In this document: one piece after another, positions 8,447-16,090 of the stretch | Position numbering within the stretch: position 1 is the first letter of the stretch | Layout of the letters: each line of letters begins with the position of its first letter | DNA from: Micavibrio aeruginosavorus | GTDB taxonomy: Bacteria; Pseudomonadota; Alphaproteobacteria; Micavibrionales; Micavibrionaceae | Assembly (NCBI GenBank): GCA_003241475.1 | Contig: QFQB01000009.1 | Coordinates: forward strand, 1-49,861 | Length of the DNA: 49,861 nucleotides | Direction: 5' to 3' | Notes under the pieces: model-generated | The model's input: only the letters and a program-made list of their open reading frames with translations | Database searches by the model: none | What the model was told of the DNA's origin: nothing | Made by a program: the position numbers and the translations under genes

Positions 8447-9268
8447 ATGTCAAATAATATTTCCGGTCCAGTCGGGCGGATTTCCGTCAATCTAACCTCT
8501 TACGACCTATTGAAAGCCGCCGCCCTTTTGCTCATGGTCGTGGACCACGCCGGCTTTTATTTCATGCCTGACGAGCTTTGGCCGCGCGCGATTGGCCGCC
8601 TGTCCGCGCCGATCTGGATATTTTTGGTCGGCTATGCGCAAAGCCGCGATCTTTCGCCAAAGCTCTGGATCGGTATGTTGATCCTCGTCCTTTCCAATTT
8701 TGCGACAGGCGAGGCGGTCCTGCCTGTAAATATATTGGGTACGATCATCTTTTGCCGCGTTCTGCTCGATCCGGTTATGAACATCGTGCGCGCAAAGCCG
8801 CAAAGCCTTTATCCCATAGCCTTTTTGTTTTTTCTTGCAGGCGTGCCTGTGGGACTTTTTCTTGAATACGGGGCGGCGATTTTTCTGATCGCCATGGCGG
8901 GCTATATGGTTCGCAACCGCGACAATCTGCCGTTTCGTTGGAACGATATTCTGCAATTCTGCGCTATCGCCATGGTCGTTCACGGCTTTTACCAGCTCGG
9001 CTATTACTTCTTCAGCTTTGATTTGATTTATAAAATCGTAATAGGGGCGGCTCTGCTTGTTCTGATGCTCGGCGTGCTGGTGCGGTTTGCGCCCAAAGAA
9101 TATCCTGCTCTGACGGAAAAATTGCCTGCGCCGGCGGTGTGGGTCATCCAGTTTTGCGGCCGCAGGACGCTGGAATTCTATGTCGCGCATATCCTGATTT
9201 TCCACGCGGTCCAGATCTGGCTGGGGCTGGCGGAAATGCATCCTTTTACTTTACATATTTTTAGATAA
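8447..9268 (+). CDS. TraX-family integral membrane protein
   Basis: A 273-residue membrane protein with about eight hydrophobic segments. The N-terminal signature resembles the TraX family: SYDLLKAAALLLMVVDHAG (about residues 18-36), then an arginine-glycine-arginine stretch before a PIWIFLVGYAQSR segment. TraX acetylates F-pilin in conjugative plasmids, but chromosomal relatives are widespread membrane acyltransferase-like proteins of unknown substrate. No conjugation gene is nearby, so a conjugative role is not supported. I prefer ATG 8447 over 8372 because the earlier one lies 2 bases from the divergent gene start and leaves no promoter; 8447 leaves 77 bases. The ribosome site is weak for both. 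Confidence 0.75.
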   Translation: MSNNISGPVGRISVNLTSYDLLKAAALLLMVVDHAGFYFMPDELWPRAIGRLSAPIWIFLVGYAQSRDLSPKLWIGMLILVLSNFATGEAVLPVNILGTIIFCRVLLDPVMNIVRAKPQSLYPIAFLFFLAGVPVGLFLEYGAAIFLIAMAGYMVRNRDNLPFRWNDILQFCAIAMVVHGFYQLGYYFFSFDLIYKIVIGAALLVLMLGVLVRFAPKEYPALTEKLPAPAVWVIQFCGRRTLEFYVAHILIFHAVQIWLGLAEMHPFTLHIFR

Positions 9269-9321
9269 AGCCTTACGAAAATCCTTGGCGAAAAACAGCT
9301 GTGTCCGGCGGAACGCAAGAC

Positions 9322-9350
9322 TTGCAACGGGGGGACCCGTGTGCTATCAG
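9322..9350 (+). promoter_or_regulatory. Candidate promoter of the ATP synthase operon
   Basis: TTGCAA (9322-9327) and TATCAG (9345-9350) are separated by 17 bases and lie 37 bases before the atpH GTG. Each matches the sigma-70 hexamers at 4 of 6 positions. It is the best candidate in the 118-bp spacer, but weak. Confidence 0.3.
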
Positions 9351-9386
9351 ATGCGCAACTTTTGAACATTTACCCAAGGGACATGC

Positions 9387-9959
9387 GTGGCTTCTAATAA
9401 TAGATCCTCAGGCACTGCCGCCTTCCGATACGCTTCTTCTCTGGTCGATTTGGCCGTAGAGCAGGGGGCGATTCCCCAAATCGAACAGGATGTCGCCGAT
9501 TTTACGGCCATGATGGCGTCCTCCGGCGACCTCAAGACCATGCTCCGTTCCCCGTTGGTGAAGGCATCTGCTCAGGCCGCCGCTGTCGGGGCTTTGGCGG
9601 ATGCGGCAAAATTCTCGCCTCTTTTCAAAAACTTCCTTCTGACGCTGGCGGCGAACCGTCGCCTGAAAGATGCCGAAGCCATCATGAAGGCTGTAACCGC
9701 GACCATTTCGGGCCGCCGCGGCGAAGTCCGCGCCAAGGTTCAAAGCGCCGTTGCCCTGTCGTCCGCACAGAAAAAAGCGCTCGAAGAACAGCTCTCTAAA
9801 ACGATCGGCCAGCCTGTGGCGATCGATGCGTCCGTCAACACCGCCCTGATCGGCGGCGTGGTTGTGACGCTGGGTTCTTTGATGATCGATGATTCCGTCA
9901 AGGCGAAGCTGGAGAATCTCTCCCGCACGATGAAATACAACGGCGCACAAGCCGCTTAA
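9387..9959 (+). CDS. atpH: ATP synthase F1 subunit delta
   Basis: A 190-residue delta (OSCP-like) subunit that joins the F1 head to the peripheral stalk at the cytoplasmic face of the inner membrane. The N-terminal six-helix region is recognisable from AFRYASSLVDLAVEQG (about residues 10-25), and the C-terminal part carries the family pattern ISGRRGEVRAKVQSAVALS, then IGGVVVTLGSLMIDDSVKAKL near the end. The start is GTG with a clear AAGGG ribosome site 6 bases upstream. It is the first gene of atpHAGDC, the usual alphaproteobacterial order with the F0 genes elsewhere. Confidence 0.95.
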   Translation: MASNNRSSGTAAFRYASSLVDLAVEQGAIPQIEQDVADFTAMMASSGDLKTMLRSPLVKASAQAAAVGALADAAKFSPLFKNFLLTLAANRRLKDAEAIMKAVTATISGRRGEVRAKVQSAVALSSAQKKALEEQLSKTIGQPVAIDASVNTALIGGVVVTLGSLMIDDSVKAKLENLSRTMKYNGAQAA

Positions 9960-9992
9960 GAAAATTCTCTTTAGATAAGGAAAGAAAAAACA

Positions 9993-11540
9993 ATGGAAAT
10001 CAAAGCAGCCGAAATTTCGCAGATCCTGAAAAAGCAGATCGCAGACTTTAGCGCGACCGCGGATGTGGCCGAAATCGGATCGGTTCTGTCTGTGGGCGAT
10101 GGCGTTGCCCGCGTATATGGTCTGGACCGCGTTCAGGCCGGCGAGATGGTGGAATTTCCGGGCGGCATCAAAGGCATGGCTTTGAACCTTGAATCCGACA
10201 ACGTCGGCGTCGTCGTGTTCGGCGCGGACCGCGACATTAAAGAAGGCGATATCGTCAAGCGTACGGGCCAGATCGTCCAGGTTCCGGTCGGCAAAGGCCT
10301 TCTGGGCCGCGTGGTTGACGGTCTTGGCAATCCGATCGATGGCAAAGGCCCGATCAAGGATGCGCAATACGCGCGCGTCGAAGTCAAAGCGCCGGGCGTT
10401 ATCGCGCGTAAATCCGTTCACGAGCCGATGCAGACGGGCGTAAAAGCCATCGATGCTCTGGTTCCTGTCGGACGCGGTCAGCGCGAATTGATCATCGGCG
10501 ACCGCCAAACGGGTAAAACGGCTGTCGCCATCGACGCCATCATCAACCAGAAAAACGTCAACAAAGATACAGACCCGAAAAAACACATGTTCTGCATCTA
10601 TGTTGCTGTCGGTCAAAAACGCTCGACTGTGGCGCAATTGGTTCGCGAACTCGAAGAAAACGGCGCGATGGAATATTCCATTGTTGTGGCCGCGACGGCA
10701 TCCGATCCTGCGCCGATGCAGTTCCTTGCGCCTTACACGGGTTGCGCGATGGGCGAATATTTCCGCGACAACGGCCAGCATGCGCTGATCGTGTACGACG
10801 ATCTGTCCAAGCAAGCTGTCGCTTACCGTCAGATGTCCTTGTTGCTGCGTCGTCCTCCGGGCCGTGAAGCTTACCCAGGCGATGTTTTCTACATTCACTC
10901 CCGTTTGCTGGAACGCGCTTGCAAAGTGAACGACGACCTCGGTGCCGGCTCCATGACGGCATTGCCGATCATCGAAACGCAAGCCGGTGACGTGTCCGCA
11001 TACATTCCAACGAACGTGATCTCCATCACCGATGGCCCGATCTTCTTGGAAACGGGTCTGTTCTTCAAAGGTATCCGTCCTGCCATTAACGTCGGTCTGT
11101 CCGTGTCCCGCGTTGGTTCCGCCGCCCAGATCAAGGCGATGAAACAAGTTGCCGGTACGATCAAACTCGACCTCGCGCAGTTCCGCGAGATGGAAGCCTT
11201 CGCACAGTTCGCTTCGGACCTCTATGCCTCGACACAAAAACTGCTGGCACGCGGCGCGCGCCTGACGCAGCTTTTGAAGCAGCCTCAGTACTCCCCGATG
11301 ACGGTGGAAGAACAGGTCTGCGTGATCTACGCCGGAACGAAAGGCTACCTCGATACGGTTGCCGTGAACGAAGTTTCCCGCTTCGAACACATGCTGCTGG
11401 ACAGCCTGCGTTCTTCGGGCAAGGCGATCTTGGATGGCATTAAGAAAGACCAGAAGATCGACGGTATCGAAGCGTCCTTGAAGGAATTCCTTTCCAACTT
11501 CGTTGCCAACTACGCCGGCGCAACCAAGAAAGCGGCCTAA
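9993..11540 (+). CDS. atpA: ATP synthase F1 subunit alpha
   Basis: A 515-residue regulatory, nucleotide-binding alpha subunit of the F1 hexamer. The N-terminal beta-barrel covers about residues 25-95. Walker A GDRQTGKT is at 169-176, and the C-terminal helical domain starts near 380. The stretches GRGQRELIIGDRQ and SRVGSAAQIKAMK are diagnostic. The start has an AAGGAAAG ribosome site. It lies 33 bases after atpH and 10 bases before atpG. Length is standard and no key residue is missing. Confidence 0.98.
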   Translation: MEIKAAEISQILKKQIADFSATADVAEIGSVLSVGDGVARVYGLDRVQAGEMVEFPGGIKGMALNLESDNVGVVVFGADRDIKEGDIVKRTGQIVQVPVGKGLLGRVVDGLGNPIDGKGPIKDAQYARVEVKAPGVIARKSVHEPMQTGVKAIDALVPVGRGQRELIIGDRQTGKTAVAIDAIINQKNVNKDTDPKKHMFCIYVAVGQKRSTVAQLVRELEENGAMEYSIVVAATASDPAPMQFLAPYTGCAMGEYFRDNGQHALIVYDDLSKQAVAYRQMSLLLRRPPGREAYPGDVFYIHSRLLERACKVNDDLGAGSMTALPIIETQAGDVSAYIPTNVISITDGPIFLETGLFFKGIRPAINVGLSVSRVGSAAQIKAMKQVAGTIKLDLAQFREMEAFAQFASDLYASTQKLLARGARLTQLLKQPQYSPMTVEEQVCVIYAGTKGYLDTVAVNEVSRFEHMLLDSLRSSGKAILDGIKKDQKIDGIEASLKEFLSNFVANYAGATKKAA

Positions 11541-11550
11541 GGGATTTTAG

Positions 11551-12468
11551 ATGCCTAGCTTAAAGGAATACAGAAACAGTATCGCGTCCGTGAAGTCGAC
11601 GAGGAAGATTACCTCGGCGATGAAGATGGTTGCTGCTTCGAAACTCAAGAAGGCGCAGGACAAGGCGGAATCCGCGCAGCCTTATGCCCGCGCTATGGCC
11701 GAAATCATGGACCGCGTTTCGAAGAACGTGACCATCAATGCGACATCGCCGAAACTTCTGGCCGGAACTGGCAAAGACAACGTGCATCTGCTCGTGGTCA
11801 TTACCTCCGACCGCGGTCTTGCCGGCGGCTTCAACGCGAACCTCGTGCGTCTGGCGCGTCAGGAAATCCGCCGTCTGCATGGCGAGGACAAAATCGTCAA
11901 GCTCGTCACCGTGGGCCGCAAGGCACGCGATCTTTTGAAGCGCGATCACGAAGACAAAATCCTGAAAAGCTTTGTGACGCTTGGCGGCGGAAAATCTCTG
12001 AACTTCTCCGATGCCGACGAAGTCACGCAATATGTGCTGGCCTTGTTCGAGAACGGCGAATTCGACGTGGCCTCTGTGCTTTACAACAAATTCGTCTCTG
12101 TTCTGACGCAAAAGCCGAGCGCGCAACAAATCATTCCGTTCAAAGCCGAAGCGCCTGCGAACGATACCTCCAAAGCCAACAAGACCGATGTTTTGACGGG
12201 CGAGGAATTGTCGTCTCCGTATACGTTCGAGCCGAACGAAGAAGAAATGCTGGCGTTGTTGTTGCCGAAAAATCTCGGTGTGCAGATGTTCCGCGCACTG
12301 CTGGACTCCGCTGCGGGCGAACAGGCCGCGCGTATGACGGCGATGGACAATGCAACGCGTAACGCTGGCGACATGATCAAGTCTTTGACCGTTCGTTACA
12401 ACCGTGCGCGTCAGGCTTACATCACGAAAGAACTGATTGAAATTATTTCGGGAGCGGAAGCTGTTTAA
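11551..12468 (+). CDS. atpG: ATP synthase F1 subunit gamma
   Basis: A 305-residue central-shaft subunit that rotates inside the alpha/beta hexamer. The start MPSLKEYRNSIASVKSTRKI and the following helix ITSAMKMVAASKLKKAQ are typical. The conserved TSDRGLAGGFNANL is near residue 90, and the C-terminal helix AARMTAMDNATRNAGDMI packs back on the first helix. At about 15 residues longer than E. coli gamma it is within the range for alphaproteobacteria. The stop TAA overlaps the ATG of a 52-codon ORF (TAATG). Confidence 0.97.
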   Translation: MPSLKEYRNSIASVKSTRKITSAMKMVAASKLKKAQDKAESAQPYARAMAEIMDRVSKNVTINATSPKLLAGTGKDNVHLLVVITSDRGLAGGFNANLVRLARQEIRRLHGEDKIVKLVTVGRKARDLLKRDHEDKILKSFVTLGGGKSLNFSDADEVTQYVLALFENGEFDVASVLYNKFVSVLTQKPSAQQIIPFKAEAPANDTSKANKTDVLTGEELSSPYTFEPNEEEMLALLLPKNLGVQMFRALLDSAAGEQAARMTAMDNATRNAGDMIKSLTVRYNRARQAYITKELIEIISGAEAV

Positions 12469-12626
12469 TGGATAGAAAAGCATTGATGTCGGAGTCGTTT
12501 AGAAAACAGGTTCAGGCGGATGGCTTAAGAATAAAAGAATATGCCGAGCGAGTTGCAAAGGCTACAGAAACACAAAGCTACGGGCGGAGCCCGAACGCAA
12601 ACAAACTAATAGACTTGATTAAGTAA
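12468..12626 (+). CDS. Small ORF between atpG and atpD, 52 aa
   Basis: The ATG shares its first base with the last base of the atpG stop (TAATG), the classic layout for translational coupling, and the stop lies 13 bases before the atpD ATG. The product is hydrophilic, mostly helical (about residues 5-35), with charged residues, one tyrosine at 25 and another at 38, no cysteine and no membrane segment. Its C-terminal part includes GRSPNANKLIDLIK. The TAAGGAAG at its 3' end also supplies the atpD ribosome site. Its length fills the atpG-atpD gap almost exactly. It matches no ATP synthase subunit or inhibitor I can name, including the zeta subunit, which is about 100 residues. That it is translated is inferred, not shown. 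Confidence 0.55.
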   Translation: MDRKALMSESFRKQVQADGLRIKEYAERVAKATETQSYGRSPNANKLIDLIK

Positions 12627-12639
12627 GGAAGAAAAGAAA

Positions 12640-14061
12640 ATGGCACAATCCAAAGGTTACATCTCGCAGGTTCTCGGCGCTGTTGTTGACGTTACATTCG
12701 CGGAAGGCGAAGTTCCGGCGATCTTGAACGCGCTGACGACGACGAACGACAACAAGACGCTCGTTCTCGAAGTCGCGCAGCACCTTGGCGAAAACACGGT
12801 TCGCGCCATCGCGATGGACTCTACGGACGGGCTGGTTCGCGGTTCCGAAGTTGTCGATACGGGCGCGACGATCAATGTTCCTGTCGGTCCTGAAACGCTG
12901 GGACGCATCATGGATGTAACGGGTCAGGCGATCGACGAGCGCGGCCCTGTTAACGCGAAGAAAACCTACCCGATCCACCGCGACGCGCCTGCGTTTGTTG
13001 ACCAGTCCTCCGAGGCCGAGCAGCTTGTTACAGGCATCAAAGTCGTAGACCTTCTTTGCCCGTACCTCAAAGGCGGCAAGATCGGTCTGTTCGGCGGTGC
13101 CGGCGTTGGTAAAACGGTTACCATTCAGGAATTGATCAACAACATCGCGAAAGAACACGGCGGCGTTTCCGTGTTCGCGGGCGTTGGTGAGCGTACCCGC
13201 GAAGGGAACGACCTTTACCACGAAATGATGGATGCCGGCGTTATCAAGCTGGACGGCGTTTCCAAAGTTGCCCTCGTGTACGGCCAGATGAATGAACCAC
13301 CGGGTGCGCGTGCACGTGTTGCGCTGTCCGGTCTTTCCATGGCCGAATATTTCCGCGACGAAGAAGGTCAGGACGTTCTGTTCTTTATGGACAACGTGTT
13401 CCGCTTTACGCAGGCAGGCGCCGAAGTGTCCGCGCTTCTGGGCCGTATTCCTTCCGCCGTGGGTTACCAGCCAACATTGGCGACCGACATGGGCGCACTG
13501 CAAGAACGTATTACATCGACCAACAAAGGCTCGATTACATCCGTTCAGGCTGTTTACGTTCCTGCCGATGACTTGACCGACCCTGCACCGGCCACGACCT
13601 TCGCGCACTTGGATGCGACGACCGTTCTGTCCCGTCAGATCGCGGAACTTGGTATTTACCCTGCCGTTGACCCGCTGGATTCCACATCCCGTATTCTTGA
13701 CCCGCGCGTTGTGGGTGAAGAGCACTATAAATGTGCGGCCGATGTTCAGCGCACGTTGCAGCAGTACAAGGCTCTGCAGGACATCATCGCGATTTTGGGT
13801 ATGGATGAACTGTCCGAAGAAGACAAACTGGTCGTTGCGCGCGCCCGTAAGATCCAGCGCTTCTTGTCGCAGCCGTTCCACGTTGCCGAAGTCTTTACAG
13901 GTAGCCCGGGCGTTTTCGTCCAACTGGCTGACACGATCAAGGGCTTCCGCGCGATTGTCGATGGTAAATACGACCACCTGCCGGAATCGGCCTTCTACAT
14001 GGTCGGCACGATCGAAGACGCCGAAGCCAAAGCCAAGAAAATGGCAGCAGAAGCAGCGTAA
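12640..14061 (+). CDS. atpD: ATP synthase F1 subunit beta
   Basis: A 473-residue catalytic subunit. Walker A GGAGVGKT is at 152-159, the catalytic glutamate is E184 in GVGERTREGND, and the DELSEED-type lever (DELSEEDK) contacts gamma near residue 388. Other hallmarks are GRIPSAVGYQPTLATDMG and the SRILDP segment. Length and order are normal. The start follows GTAAGGAAG by about 9 bases, and the gene sits 13 bases after the 52-codon ORF. Confidence 0.98.
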   Translation: MAQSKGYISQVLGAVVDVTFAEGEVPAILNALTTTNDNKTLVLEVAQHLGENTVRAIAMDSTDGLVRGSEVVDTGATINVPVGPETLGRIMDVTGQAIDERGPVNAKKTYPIHRDAPAFVDQSSEAEQLVTGIKVVDLLCPYLKGGKIGLFGGAGVGKTVTIQELINNIAKEHGGVSVFAGVGERTREGNDLYHEMMDAGVIKLDGVSKVALVYGQMNEPPGARARVALSGLSMAEYFRDEEGQDVLFFMDNVFRFTQAGAEVSALLGRIPSAVGYQPTLATDMGALQERITSTNKGSITSVQAVYVPADDLTDPAPATTFAHLDATTVLSRQIAELGIYPAVDPLDSTSRILDPRVVGEEHYKCAADVQRTLQQYKALQDIIAILGMDELSEEDKLVVARARKIQRFLSQPFHVAEVFTGSPGVFVQLADTIKGFRAIVDGKYDHLPESAFYMVGTIEDAEAKAKKMAAEAA

Positions 14062-14072
14062 GGATAAAAACG

Positions 14073-14492
14073 ATGGCTGATCTACCTCAGACCTTTAATT
14101 TCGAACTCGTATCGCCGGACAAGATCCTTGTCTCCGAACCCGCGTGGCAAGTTGTCATTCCGGGCGAGGAAGGCTATTTCGGCGTGCGCGCGGGCCATAT
14201 GTCCCTGATCGCCGCCGTGAAGCCGGGCGTGGTCGAAGTGTTTAAAAAAGAGGGCGATGCGCCAGAGAAAATCTTCATCGCGGGCGGTTTTGCCGACGTG
14301 ACGGCGAAACATTGCGCATTGCTGGCCGAACAGGCCGTTCCGGTCTCCGATCTGAACGCCGCCGCCATCGAACAGGATATCGCCAACATCAATGATGAAT
14401 TGAAGCTGGCGACAGAATCTTCGGAAAAAACGCTTCTTCATAAAAAATTGCAGCTGGCTTCCATCAAACTTGAAGCCGCCAAAGCCGCTTAA
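14073..14492 (+). CDS. atpC: ATP synthase F1 subunit epsilon
   Basis: A 139-residue epsilon subunit of the rotor. The N-terminal beta-sandwich has the family motifs ELVSPDKIL (about residues 9-17) and VVIPGEEGYFGVRAGHM (about 27-43), and a charged helical C-terminal part carries the regulatory helices. AAGGAT precedes the ATG. It is the last gene of the operon and is followed directly by a terminator. Confidence 0.95.
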   Translation: MADLPQTFNFELVSPDKILVSEPAWQVVIPGEEGYFGVRAGHMSLIAAVKPGVVEVFKKEGDAPEKIFIAGGFADVTAKHCALLAEQAVPVSDLNAAAIEQDIANINDELKLATESSEKTLLHKKLQLASIKLEAAKAA

Positions 14493-14495
14493 AAG

Positions 14496-14526
14496 AAAAG
14501 CCCCGTATCGGGGCTTTTAATTTTCT
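14496..14526. terminator. Bidirectional terminator after atpC
   Basis: AAAAGCCCC / GGGGCTTTT forms a 9-bp stem with a 5-base loop, 4 bases after the atpC stop. It can also end the leftward small ORF whose stop is at 14525, because the opposite strand ends in TTTTCTTTT. Confidence 0.88.
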
Positions 14527-14680
14527 AGAAATCCCTCGATCCGCGCCGGAACGAAGCGTCTATCCATGCTGCCAGTTTCGGATCGGCGCGCGTGCCTTGA
14601 GCCGGCAGAGCTTTTGCCTGTTCCGCAGGCTGTTCGTCTTTGGCAGACTTTTTAAAATCGACGGATATGATGTTTTCCAT
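14525..14680 (-). CDS. Small hypothetical protein, 51 aa
   Basis: An open frame with AGAGAGG about 6 bases before the ATG, ending just before the shared terminator. The product is hydrophilic, with an acidic/lysine start (ISVDFKKSAKDEQ), a proline/alanine linker and a C-terminal segment LAAWIDASFRRGSRDF that looks conserved in character (amphipathic helix plus basic tail). It lies 52 bases downstream of pabC on the same strand and is probably the last cistron of the p-aminobenzoate cluster. No family is recognised. The good ribosome site and terminator are the main support. Confidence 0.55.
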   Translation of the reverse strand: MENIISVDFKKSAKDEQPAEQAKALPAQGTRADPKLAAWIDASFRRGSRDF

Positions 14681-14732
14681 GGCGTCCTCTCTGAACACAA
14701 AGCTAGCTACTCTATTCGCTACAAGTCAAGGG

Positions 14733-15494
14733 TTAGCGCAGCGCTGCGGGCCGCATGCCCCAGAAGCTGTTGGTTAGATAAATCTTTCCGGCCTCGCGCA
14801 ATCTGCGCTCCGAAATCGGTTCTTCCTTGGCCCCGCGGTCGCGGATAATTCTCGCCCGCGTGATGCCTGCCAGAACGCCTTCGGATAGCGGCGGAGTGAT
14901 GAGTGCGCCGTTTTCTTCTATGAACAGATTGCTCGTCGCGCCGCAGGCGGCATCGCCTTTGGTGTTCATCAAAATCGCCTCGTCCGCGCCGCGGCCTTGC
15001 GCGATGCGCCGCGCGGCCAAGGATCGCGTATAATCGATGCGTTTGCAATTCTCGAGCTTGTCGCCTGCAATGCGCGGATGCGCATCCACCACAGCGCATT
15101 TCAAGGCTGACAATCCTTCGGGCGATCCGGCTCTGGTCACCGAAATCACCACGCTTGGCACTTCGGACACGCTCAGCGGCCCATCGGAAATTCCGCCCGT
15201 GACGATCGTCTTGATGCGGGCATAGCCTTTGGTGAGGTTGTTTTGGGCGAGCAGGGGGAGCCACGCTTCTGTCAGGCTTTCGAACACGGGCAGCCATGAT
15301 TTGCTCAGGCCGAGCACGACTTGCGCATCATGGATCAAACGGTCGAAATGCGCCCGTGCATCGGAATCGAGTATGCCGTCTTTCGCGGGCATGGAATCGA
15401 ACACGGCCAATCCGTTGGCGAACCCGCCGTCATCGTGGAACACTTGCGCCACGGTGCCGTCCAGAAAATTTCCGTCTTTCCAGATAATGCTCAT
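14733..15494 (-). CDS. pabC: Class IV aminotransferase, probable aminodeoxychorismate lyase
   Basis: A 253-residue PLP enzyme of fold type IV. Position and neighbours indicate 4-amino-4-deoxychorismate lyase, which releases pyruvate to give p-aminobenzoate for folate. The PLP lysine lies in CKRIDYTRSLAARRIAQG (about residues 136-153), and the motif EAILMNTKGDAACGATSNLF (about 157-176) binds the cofactor phosphate. I choose ATG 15494, which overlaps the pabA stop (ATGA), over a start 9 codons upstream. Sequence alone does not exclude a D-amino-acid or branched-chain aminotransferase, but the operon decides. Confidence 0.85.
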   Translation of the reverse strand: MSIIWKDGNFLDGTVAQVFHDDGGFANGLAVFDSMPAKDGILDSDARAHFDRLIHDAQVVLGLSKSWLPVFESLTEAWLPLLAQNNLTKGYARIKTIVTGGISDGPLSVSEVPSVVISVTRAGSPEGLSALKCAVVDAHPRIAGDKLENCKRIDYTRSLAARRIAQGRGADEAILMNTKGDAACGATSNLFIEENGALITPPLSEGVLAGITRARIIRDRGAKEEPISERRLREAGKIYLTNSFWGMRPAALR

Positions 15495-16090
15495 GCGGCT
15501 TTCCTTAGGCGCATATTCCATTCATCGGCGATGCTCATGAAATTGCGCAGGATGTCTATGCCATGGTCTGTCAGGCAACTTTCGGGATGGAATTGAATGC
15601 CGTAGACAGGATGTGTTTTGTGTTGGAATGCCATGATGATGCGGTCGTCTTCGGTCTGCGCTGTAACGGCAAGCGGGGCATTGGCGGGCACATGCACGAC
15701 CAATGAATGATAGCGTCCCGCCATCAGCGGATTGGGAAGTCCCATGAAAATCCCGTCGCCGTTGTGCTCGATCAGTGAAGCTCTGCCGTGCACGGGTTCG
15801 GGTGCGCGGATGACTTGCCCGCCGTAAACCTCGCCGATGCATTGATGGCCGAGGCACACGCCGAGGATGGGGATGCGGTTCCCGAACTTCCGGATTACTT
15901 CATTGCAGATTCCTGCCTCGCTTGGCGTGCATGGGCCGGGGGATAGGATGATCGCGTCCGGCGGATCTTGCGAAATATCGTTGATGGAAATTTCGTTGTT
16001 GCGCACCACGCGGCGCTCGCGGCCCAGCATGCCGACATGGCGGGCAAGGTTGTGAACGAAGGAATCGTAATTGTCGATGAGCAGGATCAT
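15491..16090 (-). CDS. pabA: Glutamine amidotransferase subunit of aminodeoxychorismate synthase
   Basis: A 199-residue class I glutamine amidotransferase supplying ammonia to PabB. The triad is visible: C79 in GVCLGHQ, and H168 and E170 in QFHPES. The start MILLIDNYDSFVHNLARHVG and the oxyanion-loop SPGPCTPSEAG are typical of PabA/TrpG. In many bacteria the same subunit serves both aminodeoxychorismate and anthranilate synthase. Here it overlaps pabB by 4 bases (ATGA) and pabC in the same way, so the main partner is PabB. A separate fused enzyme of the anthranilate type is encoded at 30948-32825. Confidence 0.92.
   Translation of the reverse strand: MILLIDNYDSFVHNLARHVGMLGRERRVVRNNEISINDISQDPPDAIILSPGPCTPSEAGICNEVIRKFGNRIPILGVCLGHQCIGEVYGGQVIRAPEPVHGRASLIEHNGDGIFMGLPNPLMAGRYHSLVVHVPANAPLAVTAQTEDDRIIMAFQHKTHPVYGIQFHPESCLTDHGIDILRNFMSIADEWNMRLRKAA

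Noticed and set aside
8447..9268. Conjugative element marked by a TraX-like gene
   Set aside because: No tra, mob or integration genes around; chromosomal TraX relatives are common.
9408..11390. Long open frame (660 codons) on the minus strand across the atpH-atpA genes
   Set aside because: It is antisense to clearly conserved atp genes with full motifs. Its own translation has no recognisable domain and is rich in arginine/histidine as expected of a frame shadow.
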